Assembly (NCBI GenBank): GCA_016508695.1
Contig: VNKQ01000004.1
Coordinates: 1,488,001-1,552,000 of the forward strand
Reading direction: 5' to 3'
DNA: 64,000 nt
From: Hyphodiscus hymeniophilus
Lineage: Eukaryota; Ascomycota; Leotiomycetes; Helotiales; Hyphodiscaceae
The notes below the pieces were generated by a model. The model had not been told where the DNA came from, made no database searches, and was given only the letters and a program-made list of their open reading frames with translations. Positions 12,632 to 24,253 of this stretch are shown here, one piece after another (within the stretch, counting starts at the first letter, position 1; each line of letters starts with the position of its first letter). A program made the position numbers and the translations under genes.

Positions 12632-13584
12632 TCGACTTCGCATGTGAATGAGGTGTCTACGCTCAATTACATAGGAGGGGTGTGGCGAAGGGCTCTCACC
12701 GGTGGCTTAGTACAGCTGTAAACTTGCTACAGCGATTCGGAGGTGGTGCAATAGGCGTTCTGTGTTTTCATGGTTAATGTGGGATGAGGATGGAAGGGCG
12801 ATCGGATGCGAGTAAACAACGACAGGCATACCGGCCCGGGGGGAGGGGCGGATTTGGAGTTGGTAGGATGGGATGGGACCTGGATCGGGGAGTGAGCGAA
12901 AAAGTCCTTTTCTTCCACGATCCACGATCGCAATGGTTCTTTTTCTCCAAGCAGGCAGATTTATGGCTTGTCTTTCCAGTGTGTTTTGGTCAGCAGGGTG
13001 TCGGATGGAAGGGAATACCTCTCTGGAGCGACCTCTGGAGCGAGTGTGTTGTATTATGTCTTTTCCTCATGTCGCGAACTGATTGGGGTTCTGCCATCGT
13101 TTGTTTCCTGTTCATGATGAGATATCCGATGATCTGGTTCCGCAGAGAGCAGATCGAGTTCTGATTGCGCTTGCTTCTACTGTATAATGTACCGATATGA
13201 AAGGAGAGAAATCTCGCAACTACCTTCTTGGAGACTGCGGCGTCAACCTCGTGATATTCATGTCTTGTGATCGAATGGTCCATCGGATCCGAATCCCGTG
13301 GTACTAACCTTCGAATCGCATCTCCAATAGCCGACACTGAATAGTTACCGAAACGACGACAATCGAGAGGGGGAAGACGAAGGAGGGCGTTGGGCTTACT
13401 ACGTGGTATATATACTATATCGCAATGCACCATGCATGCATATCAACAGATGACGATCATCATGCGTCCACAATTGCCGCCATACAGCATGAACTCCACC
13501 CCACAACAGCGTCCTGGCCACGAGCCACAGTGTCTGCCGTCAGACACGAAACTGCAGATCTCCCCCATTCATCCTCCGAAGCAC

Positions 13585-13608
13585 TCCAGTCCAGTCCAGT
13601 CCAGTCCA
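13585..13608. repeat. (TCCAG)n pentamer microsatellite
   Basis: Nearly five perfect tandem TCCAG units in non-coding DNA downstream of the Msn2-like gene. Confidence 0.85.
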
Positions 13609-13666
13609 CGTGGTAAATAGAAACCCCGAAATCAACATACATCCGGTAGATCACAAACAGCCACAC

Positions 13667-13713
13667 TCTTCTCCCTCTCTCTTCCCCTCTCTCTCTCTCT
13701 CCCTCTTCCTCTC
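13667..13713. repeat. CT-rich pyrimidine tract
   Basis: Almost uninterrupted C/T sequence, including about seven consecutive CT dinucleotides. It could be promoter-type low complexity, but no gene start follows it. Confidence 0.8.
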
Positions 13714-14031
13714 ACACCTGCACCACCCCCTCTAGCCCACCCATCTTACCCATCCTCCCAAATCTCACAAACCAAAACCCAAAACCAATAATGCCAACCC
13801 AGCAACCCAGCAACCCAGCTCCCCGGAAGCCAAAAGCCACGTCCAGCGATCTGCGCGCATGCATCCCTGGACGCCTTCTCCGTCGCCCCAGCGCAGGGAT
13901 CCGCCGTAATAGCCGTTTCCGTGGCGTCGCGCAAGTGCCGGGTGGCTGCGCGGCCCACTACTCGCGGGGGTTGTTCGTTTCAAAACAGCCCAGCAAGCAC
14001 ATGGCCGCTGGGATTACCGGTGCCGCCTGGC

Positions 14032-14064
14032 GGAAAGGGAAGGGAAGGGGAGGGAAGGGAAGGA
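14032..14064 (+). repeat. G-rich polypurine tract (GGGAA repeats)
   Basis: Repeated GGGAA/GGGGA units give at least four runs of three or more G in about 33 nt. In principle this can form a G-quadruplex on the plus strand. Confidence 0.75.
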
Positions 14065-14124
14065 GTGTCTGATGGATGGAGTGGGACGTAACGTTACTTT
14101 GGGGCAAGCGCGATAGACGCTGGG

Positions 14125-14148
14125 CTTGCTTTGCTTTGCTTTGCTTTG
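14125..14148. repeat. (TTTGC)n pentamer microsatellite
   Basis: Four to five tandem CTTTG/TTTGC units just downstream of the polypurine tract. Confidence 0.85.
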
Positions 14149-15743
14149 TCTGGCTTGGTGATATACTATAGAAGTGTTTAATCGTTTACAGCTAATTGTG
14201 CCATGCGCCGCTACGCTTGACCCTACCGGCTCATATCATGGGTGTCACGATATAGGTTGAGGGATTGTTGATGTGATGTTGTGTCCTTGGAATGAACGGT
14301 CGTAGCTCTTCCCTTTGCTGCTACGCCAGTGTAGTGTAGATTTACGGCATCCCTCGGACATTCACTGATTTCGTGGACCTCATCGTCTTATATGGATGAA
14401 CGTATTCGCCTATCTGTGCAGCGGTTCATCAGAGTAAAACTCGCAGCAAGACCATCGAACATCGACCCTGGAGCTGGGCTTAAAGATAGCCCCCTGCCAT
14501 AGCTGTTCCTTCCTTCAACAGCAAAATTCTGGACTCGGACGGAGAAAAGTCGCTTCTCGTGAAGGTGACCTGGAAATAAGACCCGAAGCTATGATCGATG
14601 CTGTAGGCAGCTCCAAGCTGCTCCAAATCAAAGCCTACTATGCAGTAGTTATGCTAGGTGCTAGAGAGCCCAAAATCCAGAGTCATTCTTCCCAATACTC
14701 GCATCTGCTCTGCGACCTTGCAATAAGACGTGCTAGTTTGTGTGCGGAATCCGGCTCAGTCTCTACATGTCCTGCCTCCGACCGTCTTCTAAATGCGACT
14801 TGGGAATCTGTTCCCGGAAAACATAATATGGCTTACATTCTAGCCACTTCCCTTCGTTCATACCGGTCAATGCACATCCAGCGTCTTCCGCTTCATTGTC
14901 CACTCATAAGAAGTCTTGTACAAACGTACCGAAAGCACTCCTTTCTAGCAAGGTGAACTGTGTTTATCCTGGCCAAGTAATTATCAAGCCCATTCATATC
15001 AACCCCTCCACTCCACCACGATTGGCACGTAGACCACTCCACACGGAAACCCAAGCCAATCAAGCCTTGGTTAGTAGTATTTTGTCGCTTGTCGATGTCG
15101 ACGTCGACCCGCCGAATCCAGATTGTAATCGTAGTTGTCTTTGTTCGAATCGGAATCATAAAAGCCCTCTCGAATGTTGCAGATTGGTGAATCAGTTCTT
15201 GAATCTCTTCAGGGACTGAGTCAACGTAAACGTGGTCTGTCGTTAAGAACGCTCTGAGTTGTTGAGCGGGTCTGGACATTGATGAATTTGTGATGTTGTG
15301 CTACAGTGCGATACACAAACTGTATTTCGCAACCACGGGCGTGTGGAGGTCTTTGGAATGAAGGTATGGGTATGGTATGGTATATCAAAGTCCTTGAATG
15401 AAGATTTCCGATAATATGATGGTGTTGCTACCATCTGAATGAATGGAATATTCTTTCGCAGTAATTTCCCTTCTCGGAATCGTCGAAGAGGATGATGTTA
15501 TTGAGACCGCAAGCCTATTTATCCGCATTGCTGGCCGAGTCACTACCCCATTCGGGAATTCCACGATTTACCTCAGCTCTTGGACTTCAACTCCTGATTT
15601 GGCAGCGCCGCATATGTCCGAAATCTCCATGTATTTGCAAGCTCTTTTATACATGCATGTTCGCATCAATCATGACTCGCTTCCCACCTCTTGCAGCGAC
15701 CACTCAGCCTATTTACACTTCTCCGCTCTTTAGTTGTTGTGAT

Positions 15744-17524
15744 CTATTTTCCCTTGTAATCCTCAGGTCCTATCATCAATTCTGGCTTCACAAGCTCGTC
15801 AAACTCCGCTTCGGACAAAGCCTTGAGCTCCATTGCTGACTCCTTCAACGTCAACCCCTTCTTGTGTGCGTTCTTTGCAACTTTGGATGCCATATCGTAG
15901 CCGATCTTGGGGTTGAGGCATGTCACCAACATCAATCTGTTTCCATATTAGCTTTTTCTATACCACGGAGTCAATCACGGGAGGGCTTACGACTCCTTCA
16001 TGATGCTAGCGATCTTGTCCTCATTAGCTTGAAGACCAACCACTAAGTTCTTCTCAAAACTCCTCATTCCATCGCTCAAGATCCTAATGCTGTGTAGCAA
16101 GTTACGGATAACCAAAGGCTTGAATACGTTCAACTCAAATTGACCGTTCATTCCACCGATCGTCGTAGCAGTATGGTTGCCGATTACCTGAGCGCACACC
16201 ATCGTCAAGGCTTCGCATTGTGTAGGATTGACCTTTCCGGGCATGATGGAGCTCCCTGGCTCATTCTCAGGGAGAGCTAGTTCGCCCAGTCCACATCGTG
16301 GTCCGGAACCGAGGTATCTGATATCTTGTGCGATTTTGAAGAGGGAAGATGCAAGTGTGTTCAAAGAGCCGGAGGCTTGCACAATCGCATCGTGTGCTGC
16401 AAGGGATTCGAACTTATTTGGTGCTGTCTTGAACTCAATGCCGGTTGCCCTGGACACTTCATCAGCAATGCCTTCAGCAAAACCTTTGAAAGTATTGATT
16501 CCTGTTCCAACAGCAGTTCCTCCTTGGGCGAGGAGCTTTAAGTCTGGGAGGGAAGATTCAACGCGCTTCACGCCAAAATCAAGTTGTGCAACGTAGCCGG
16601 AGAACTCTTGTGCGAGAGTCAGGGGTGTAGCATCTTGGAGATGGGTTCGGCCGATCTTAATGATTTTCTTGGCTTCGAATTCGTCGACTTTGACTTGAAG
16701 GGCAGATCGAAGGGCTTTGATCGAGGGGATAAGCTCATGCTCGATTTCGAGTACTGCCGCAATATGCATAACGGTAGGGAAAGTATCGTTCGATGAGGCG
16801 CTCATGTTGACATGATCATTCGGGTGTACCGGCTTCTTGCTACCCATCTTTCCACCAAGAATCTCAATAGCACGGTTGGAGATAACCTCATTGGCATTCA
16901 TGTTCGATTGTGTTCCCGAACCAGTCTGCCAGACAACGAGAGGGAAGTGGTCAATCAGCTTGAGTTCTGCTACCTCGGAGGCGGCTTGCTGGATTGCTTT
17001 GCCAATCTTGGGATCTGCCGTAGTCGTGAGCTCATGTCCTATGTAGCTTGTAGTTTAAGGTGCGTACCAAGTCCGAACTGCATATTGACAGTTGCTGCTG
17101 CACCTTTCAAGATACCAAACGCTTTGATGATGGGCGGAGGCATGCGGTCTTGAGGTTGATTGATCTTGAAATTCTCCAAGGAGCGCTCCGTTTGTGCTCC
17201 CCAGTACTTGTCCCCTGGTACCATAACCTCACCGAAGGCATCTGTCTCAGCCCTTTGCTCTGCCATTGTGTATGCTGTTGCGTGGAACTGTCTGCCGAGG
17301 TGGGGTTGGAAGGAAGCTTGCGAGGTCTTTTGTGATAAGACGGTGGGACGAGAAGGGAGACCTGTGTATGCAGAGCGAGAAGAGAATGGCGATTTGGATG
17401 TGGAAGATGTCTGCAATGAGGGGAACGGCGATGTGAGGAAGCCACGAGCTGCCCTCGGTTTAGCAGCTGACAATGGAGCTGCAAACGCGGAGCTGCTGCT
17501 GCTTCTTGCCGACCGCAGCATCAT
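15744..17524 (-). CDS. FUM1: Fumarate hydratase (class II fumarase), mitochondrial precursor
   Basis: Catalyses the reversible hydration of fumarate to malate in the TCA cycle. Exons are 17068-17524, 15991-17014 and 15744-15936, with introns of 53 and 54 nt and consistent phases; the protein is 557 aa. The Met-Met start at 17524 precedes a Ser/Arg/Ala-rich presequence of about 86 residues. The mature part begins near [14 protein letters not shown], whose Met at 17266 is a plausible internal start. Class II landmarks include [37 protein letters not shown] and the signature [11 protein letters not shown]. Known in the family: the enzyme is often shared between mitochondria and cytosol. Inferred: the internal Met could supply the cytosolic form. 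Confidence 0.97.
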
Positions 17525-18448
17525 CGTCGTTGAAGGTCCTTGGAAGACGATTAGATTGGCACCAGAGTCAATTGAAGCCAATATGATGAATTATAAGAGA
17601 AGAGGCTGCACAGAGACGTAGATAGGTTTGTTGGGAAGTTTGAAGCATCTAGAGCCGCTCAGCCATGACCCCGGTGGATTTCCTCATACTGATTTGATTG
17701 TACAGTAACGAAAAAAAAGTCAAGCTTGATGAGGCCCCAGTCTTCCCGGCAAATGTTTGAAACCCCCGGGAATTTCCGACAGCGAGCATGACAAAGCTCA
17801 AGGACAAAAATCACCATAGGACAAAGTCCAAGGTCAACTTCGTGCTCTGGATACTAGATAAGGCTTAATCTTACATCGTGAGCATTTGAGAAGGAGTGGG
17901 TTTGAGGTTTTGCACGGGTCTGAATAGTCTAAAGTGCAGCAGCATTGGGGGGGCATTTAAAGGAACCGGCAACTACTGAACAATGGCATGGCAAGATTGG
18001 ACTGCGCCAGAACAGAGTCAACGAGAAGAAATCCACTGCTTAACTCATGATGTGAATCATTAGTATGGTTGCTATTTTCCATTCTTCCGTTGTGAAATTG
18101 ATTAGAACAGAAACCGAAGACATCTAGCAAGGCGCAAGACAACTCTCCGAAATGGACCTTTACTGCTCACAATCCAACCCTACAAGTATCCTACGAAGTG
18201 CTCTACAATAGAAAAAACAGCACAGTATTATGTCAAGAGCTCATTCCTTTGATGTCCGACTCCCGATGCATGCAGTATGCGGAAAGCTATGCGACAAACC
18301 AGCCTCCACCAACGATCACACAACCTTAGGGTTCCAAGGATATCTGTGAAGGAACACAGATCAATCCAATTCCGGGACAATAAATCCGCTACCGATGATG
18401 AGATGAGAGACGAATTTGGCATTGCAAGTGCTCTTGAGAAGGCTCTAC
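17525..18448. other. Intergenic region between fumarase start and kinase end
   Basis: It must contain the fumarase promoter and 5' leader and the 3' flank of the kinase gene, both transcribed leftward. Frames within it are short and show no domain. No clear TATA or repeat was seen. Confidence 0.5.
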
Positions 18449-21400
18449 TCAAGCATTCAATGTCTTGATCATCATGCGTCTCTTTCGATCATCTCCAACA
18501 AGCATTCCTCGGCACTTCAGAACTCCCTCGAGGGTTTCGACCACCTTGTGGAAGCTACTTGCAGCTCCAAATTCTTGAGTAAAGCGTGCGATACTGAGTT
18601 GCGATTTTCTGCCATGCTCGATAACTTTCATGACTTCCGCAGCAAATGCTACTTCTTTCATGTCGAGGACTGTCTAAAATTAGTTGCCTGCCATGACTTT
18701 TCCTTAAGACCAACTTACAATTCTTAGCAACCACCTTTCCAAACACTCGATTTGCCTTCTTGTCAACCTGAAGCTCTCTGATCCCATAACGTTTCCACTC
18801 CTTAAGGATCGTAACAATTTCCTGTCGTGCTCTGCGATCTGAAACCGAAAAGCAGATGATTTTGGAAGCAGGCTTGACATTGAAGAGTTTGGCGAACCAA
18901 TTCTGCTGGGGTCCAATTTGTCGCTTCTCAGGATCACTTTGATTGGAAAACCGTTTATTCTTGTATCGGTGATGGGAGTCAGAAAGTGTCGAGTCTGGAA
19001 TGCTGAAATTGTCGTCATCAAAATCGGTTTCTAAAATACAGATCAGTGTCAAGAATTATCAGAGAATTAAGCGTACCCACCTCCAATAACCATGTCAGGC
19101 TTTCGCTTTTTGAAATACCGGCCAAAGTTGAAGCCCTTCTTTTTGGGTGGTGCCGGGAGAAGTGGGTGGACATAAAACGACTCGACCGCCTCCATTGGAA
19201 GTCTGAAGTCACTGTCCTCCTGCTTCGAGTTTCTCTTAAACCAAGTTGGCTTTTTCTTAACAACAGTGCCAGTAATGCTTTCGTTGTCAAGATTGCCACG
19301 GCCATCGTGATCCTCGCTAATGCGTTCCAAGTCGCGGTATTGTTGGCGAAGCTCGACCCCAGATCTGGCAACAGTGCTGGAAGATCTGCTAGTGTCGGAT
19401 ATGGATACCCCTGGCTTTGAGGAAGGCTGCCCACCATAGGAGCTCTTCTTCCGAATTGTGAGTGGCGCAGGGACCTTCACTGGGACAGGCGATGATGGCT
19501 GAACAACACGAATAGTCTCTTTCAACCCAGATCCCGATGCCATGAAGCGGTTATCGTGGTGTCTTCTCGTTTCCCGTGGCTCAGGTGCCGAGGCAATGCG
19601 GCTAGTCTTTACTCCATGCTCCTGGCTTTCCAGATACATTTCCAAATCTGTTAGTCGATGGGGAGAGTCGTCTTCTTTACCGGCTTCGTATATCGACGGT
19701 AAAGCTCGCCCTGTTGCATTGTACTTGCTTTCAACGGGTGCGGATGAGGTCCGACGCTCTGGTGAAGATGTTTGCATGAGCCGATCGATATGTGACACCA
19801 TACGATCCACGTGTTTGGATGAATCCTCTCCTAATGCCTTTCGTTGTTCAGCCAGTTTTCGAGCTTCTAGCAGTTCAATCTTGGTTGACTCAGATCGTGC
19901 TGGAGGGGGAGGCAAAGGACGATCATCAAAAGATCTAAGTTTCGACTTCTGCGAGTTGAATGGCTGTTGAGTAATCAGAGGTGAGGGCTTCCTGCTTGAG
20001 TGCAATGAGTCGCTTGCTTGAGCCTCAAGTTCTAAGGAGTTGGAGGACTTGAAAGCCTCATCGCAATCCATTGCTAAGCTGCTGCTTAGTTGTCGTACAT
20101 CTTCAGTCCATAATTGACTACCTGGGCCAGCTTTTGAAGCAGGCAGCGGTACCTTCGGTGGAACACCCTGAGTTTTCTTTGACCGAATGTAACTACTAGA
20201 GGATACATCAACAGGATGCAACGAATCACGCTCATTGTCGGTCACTTCCGTATGATTGCTGTGACGACCACCATCTAACTTGGTACCGTCAGCTACCTTT
20301 CTCTCGCTGGCACTGGAGCGCCTCCGACGGTGCTTCACCACGCGCTTGTGACCAACGGTTGCACGTACGCCGGAGCCACTGTTTTTGCTTCGGGTAGAAC
20401 TTGCTATGGAGCTTCGAGATGCGATCGCTCGACTTGGCGCCAGTTTGCCGCGTTCAGCTTTAAATGCGGCAGATGTGGAAGTTCGAGAAGCGTTTCCAAT
20501 CGCCTTGATTTCCCCCAAGGAATCTTCCGCCTCTTCGCCACTTGGTCCTCTTCTATGAATAGTGATTTTCGCGTGCTCAACTGGACGCATAGAGTCGAGG
20601 TGCTGTGGACGTGAAGCTTTGAAAGGGTCGTAACTGCGTTCAGTCTCTGCTGCGTTGCTTATGACTGTGAAGCGGGAGGTTTGGCGCTTGTGGCCCCTCG
20701 TCTTTGGCTGGGGAAAGTTGCATGTGGAGTACGTCTTGGTCAAGGGGGCGTGGTGATGATAATCGCTTGCCGAAATTGTCAGTTCAGGAACATAATTTTC
20801 AAGTTGAGCCTCTTGGTATTTCAAAAGAAGACTGTAGAACATCTTCTGGTCATTGGGTCTATTTGTGGTCAGCCGTGATGTATTGAGTTATATTCTGTAA
20901 GCAGGGAGGCAAGACAGAGTGAGGGCAAGTACTCACTCCTTGCTCAACAGTGCATCAATCAACTGCTTCTCGCTGAGACGATGCCACATAGCCCTCAAAT
21001 ATCGTACCAACGAGGGGCTGATCTCACTTCTGCGTAAGACAATCCTGCCAACTTCCTTGATACTCGGAGAAGGTGGTCCAATTCCATCATACTTGTCAAA
21101 GCCTTTATATTTTTGGACAAGAGGATGTCTCCAGATTTGGGTCATTGTAATCCTGTTTTTAGGGTCGACTTGCAACATTCTCCAAACGAGATCCGCAGCT
21201 TCGGGGCTGAATTCCTCTGGCATTTCGTATACCCCTCTCTTGATTTTCGGGACGAGGCTTCGAACCAAGTCATCGCCCGTTGCATCAGTGTCGAAAGGTA
21301 ATCTTCCGGCCAGAGTGGCATAGAGAATGATGCCAAGGCTCCATATATCGGTTTTGTCGCCTCGATACGCTCCTCCTTTGACGACTTCTGGCGCGGCATA

Positions 21401-22349
21401 ATGCGGACTTCCGCACGATGTTTCCAGCTTGTGACCTGGAGCTTGATGGAGAGCCGCCATGCCAAAATCAGCAACCTTGATCTGGCCTGCTTTTGTCAAA
21501 AGGATGTTTTCGGGCTTCAGATCGCGGTGGCAGATATTAAGGGAATGACAATATCCGACGCCAGCGAGTATTTGTCGAAGGTATGTAATTGCCTCAGTTT
21601 CCGTCAATTTTCCATTGGCAGTAATGACCCCAAACAATTCTCCACCATCAACGTACTCTAGGACTAGATAACTAAGATTTCAACGTTAGACAGCCAAACG
21701 AATCATAGGCAATTGAGCCAACTCACATCTCGGTACGATTCTCCCAGATATCATACAGCCTCATGATATTTGGATGCTGGATAAGTTTCATGATTGCGAC
21801 CTCTCTTTCAATACCGATTGGCATTCTCCGGACTCCGTCTGCTTGGTCTGGCAAAAGGGCATCCGCTCTGTCCAGATCTTTCAGACTGCCAGCTTGGGAC
21901 ATTTGGGCAAATTTTTTCTGTACAATCTTAACTGCAGCAATCTGCCCAGTAACTGTATGACGAGCCAGCCGAACCCGAGCGGTTGCTCCAGAACCCAATG
22001 TCTTTCCCAATTGCCATGGACCAATACATGACTTTCTCTTCTTGCCGTCCGATGTGTTTGTAGAAGTCGTTGAGATTCGAGAGCTGCGATTCGAATCGGT
22101 GGCTGCGTAACCTTTCGAAATTGCGGACATGCGCGGATTGATTATGTTGGAATTGGGTGAGCCAGCTCGCTGGGCTTCACCCTCGAATTGCGGCAGAGGA
22201 GATGGTGGAGAACGATCGTGACTTTCATGATGGGGCATTGGAGCCTTCTTGGAGGGTTGAGAAGTCTCGTGTTGCGTATTGTTGATACGACGAGTTGCTT
22301 CTCCAAGAGGAGCCCGACGCGATGGTGGTCGAACATATGAATCACTCAT
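18449..22349 (-). CDS. GIN4: Gin4/Hsl1/Nim1-family serine/threonine protein kinase
   Basis: Predicted septin/bud-neck-type kinase controlling morphogenesis and mitotic entry; 1222 aa from five exons: 21727-22349, 20937-21671, 19081-20858, 18719-19030 and 18449-18669. The kinase domain (about residues 109-400) shows GSGATARV, Lys141 in AAVKIVQKK, HRDLKPEN with Asp258, DFG with Asp276, and SCGSPHYAAPEV as the activation-segment end. A flanking region reads LSEKQLIDALLSKEPNDQKMFYSLLLKYQE, typical of this family. A long Ser/Pro/Arg-rich middle follows, then a C-terminal region (about 1070-1220) resembling the lipid-binding KA1-type tail (SKIICFSVSDRRARQEIVTI). The third intron uses a GTGGGT donor, chosen because it alone keeps frame. 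The ATG at 22349 is the first in frame. The Gin4 versus Hsl1 versus Kcc4 distinction is not resolvable here. Confidence 0.9.
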
Positions 22350-24253
22350 ATTGCCTGCCTTCACAACCTCAATTCATATGAAGAATTATCAGGCTTGCAT
22401 GACCGGTTCCAGTAAGGTAGAGATGGTCGCCAAGAATACTCTAAAAGTGATATGACGAAGACTGGCGGTTGTCGCGGCGATACGATATGGTGTCAAAGAT
22501 ACTGGGAACCAATAGCGAAAGTGTGTGCAGCCACGTCGAATAGGAAGTTGGCAGTTACTTGAAGAGCACTCTAAGTCTATTAGCTTCTAAAAAGAACAAC
22601 AGGCCAGATTATTGGAAAGCATACGTTCTGCAATGTGAAAAATTAATTGACTTCGAATATAAGACAGCTAGTCGCGAGGCAGGAACCTAAATTCAATGAC
22701 CGGAAAAGAAGGAGCGAAGCAGAAATGGTTCTAAGGAGTGTAAGAAGCGAAAATAGTTCGTGGTCAAAGGTGAGTTGATTGACTTTGGACAGGAATTTGA
22801 AGGCAATGGCCTGGTTTGTTGACAGCGTCACGTGCAGCGAGGAATGTACATTTCATCCCAAGTCATTTCGTCGGCCGCGAGGCGATATTCCGACATTAGG
22901 TCAGAGCTTGCGGCCTTTCTCGGTTGTGCCCTAGTGGCATTCTCCATGAAAGACCTCGTAATACAACAACGAAGAAAAGGTCCATAGCTGACAGCTTGCA
23001 GCAGCTTATGGATGCAGCAATTGTTTGACTGTCTGCTCTCAGATTGTTCCCTTCCATAGCCAGATACACGAGGTAGCGTTGATGGAAGTTCCGAACTATA
23101 CACTACCTTTAAATATAGCCTCATAGCCCAGTTCTAGAGACCCAGGAAGCTTCCACGGGTATCAAGAGGCGTTGAACCTGATTTCTCCCAGTACCGAAGA
23201 GACACCGGATTGGTCAATGTTTGCTGCTGAGCTTGAAGGTATGTTCCACATAATAAGTGATCATATAATAAGTCATGATCACAGCAGCAGGATCGATGAC
23301 CAGGGAGCGTCGTGTCTTATACGCGCGGTTATTGTCGACCTGGCAAGTATGAATTTAAGCGTGGGCATTTCAAAAGCGGAGAACATGATACTTTGGTTTT
23401 CGATATGAGATGGAGCCTGAATAATGATTCTGGCAAACTATCCACAGTATTGATACTTCAGAAGTGTGCATTAATGAGGCTCGCACGTCGAACACAGGTC
23501 TTCTTCTGGTTTGAGCCGCAGGTGAAGTGAGGTTGGATGAAGCGAGAATCTATCTGCAGAGGTAAAGCTAGTGGTGCGTCCGGACTGGCGTATGGGTGTG
23601 TATCTATTGCAGGCTGAAATTGGAAAACATGAAGAATTTACACTCTTCACTCAACATCGGCTCTCGGAAGACCGAAAGACGAGAGATTGGTCAGGGAATG
23701 AACCACACCTTTCGGGACATGGAGGTTGTTCTTTCAAATACTTGCTTGGTTGGGCAAGCACGTTCTGTGACGATGTCGACTACCCCTGGATTATCAACCA
23801 GGTACCATACGGTACACAACCACTTCATTGGATGGTGAGTTTGCAACACCGTTTAAAATCACTCAACTAACGGGAACACAACTTCCGTCGGGTGTTGGAC
23901 GGGTAATTCATGCATCGACAAGTAGACACAAATACGAGCCGATCATCAGACTCACATATCAAAAGGACTCTTATCGAGATGGAACTGGCCGCTTTGTTGG
24001 TTAGTAGGCGGGGTGTGCAGGAGACAGTCGAATGCCGTCACGATCTGCAAATGCAATGTAGATTTCAATCCATGGCACCTTCCAGAGTGAGCTTTCTGAG
24101 CTCATGTAACGTGGAATTGATAACACCTGCAGTGCGACGATCGCAATCCGGTATCCGATAGACGTTTCTATATCTAAGATGGCCTTGGATACGCCATGAA
24201 CGATTTGTGGCGTCTCACATTACCACGACCCCTGATCCTTTCTGCCTGTGAAT
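22350..24253. other. Intergenic region between divergent kinase and GH92 genes
   Basis: A 1.9-kb shared upstream region for the leftward kinase and the rightward mannosidase. Open frames (for example a 99-codon frame at 23571-23870 starting with GTG) carry no recognised domain. A CACGTG palindrome lies at 22829-22834, as expected by chance at this scale. Confidence 0.5.

Larger units (their letters stand above)
12632..15743. other. Intergenic spacer with simple repeats
   Basis: No supported gene. Pyrimidine and purine tracts and pentamer repeats cluster at 13.58-14.15 kb and are listed separately. A 128-codon ATG frame on the minus strand (14893-15279) matches no family I know and has no support beyond its length. 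The right end includes the 3' flank of fumarase. Confidence 0.5.

Noticed and set aside
14893..15279. 128-codon ATG frame on the minus strand
   Set aside because: No recognised domain, no neighbouring exon or splice support, and it lies in repeat-rich spacer; chance is likely enough not to list it as a gene.
19046..19420. 124-codon plus-strand frame opposite the kinase gene
   Set aside because: Antisense to the conserved kinase C-terminal exons; composition follows the codon pattern of the real gene.
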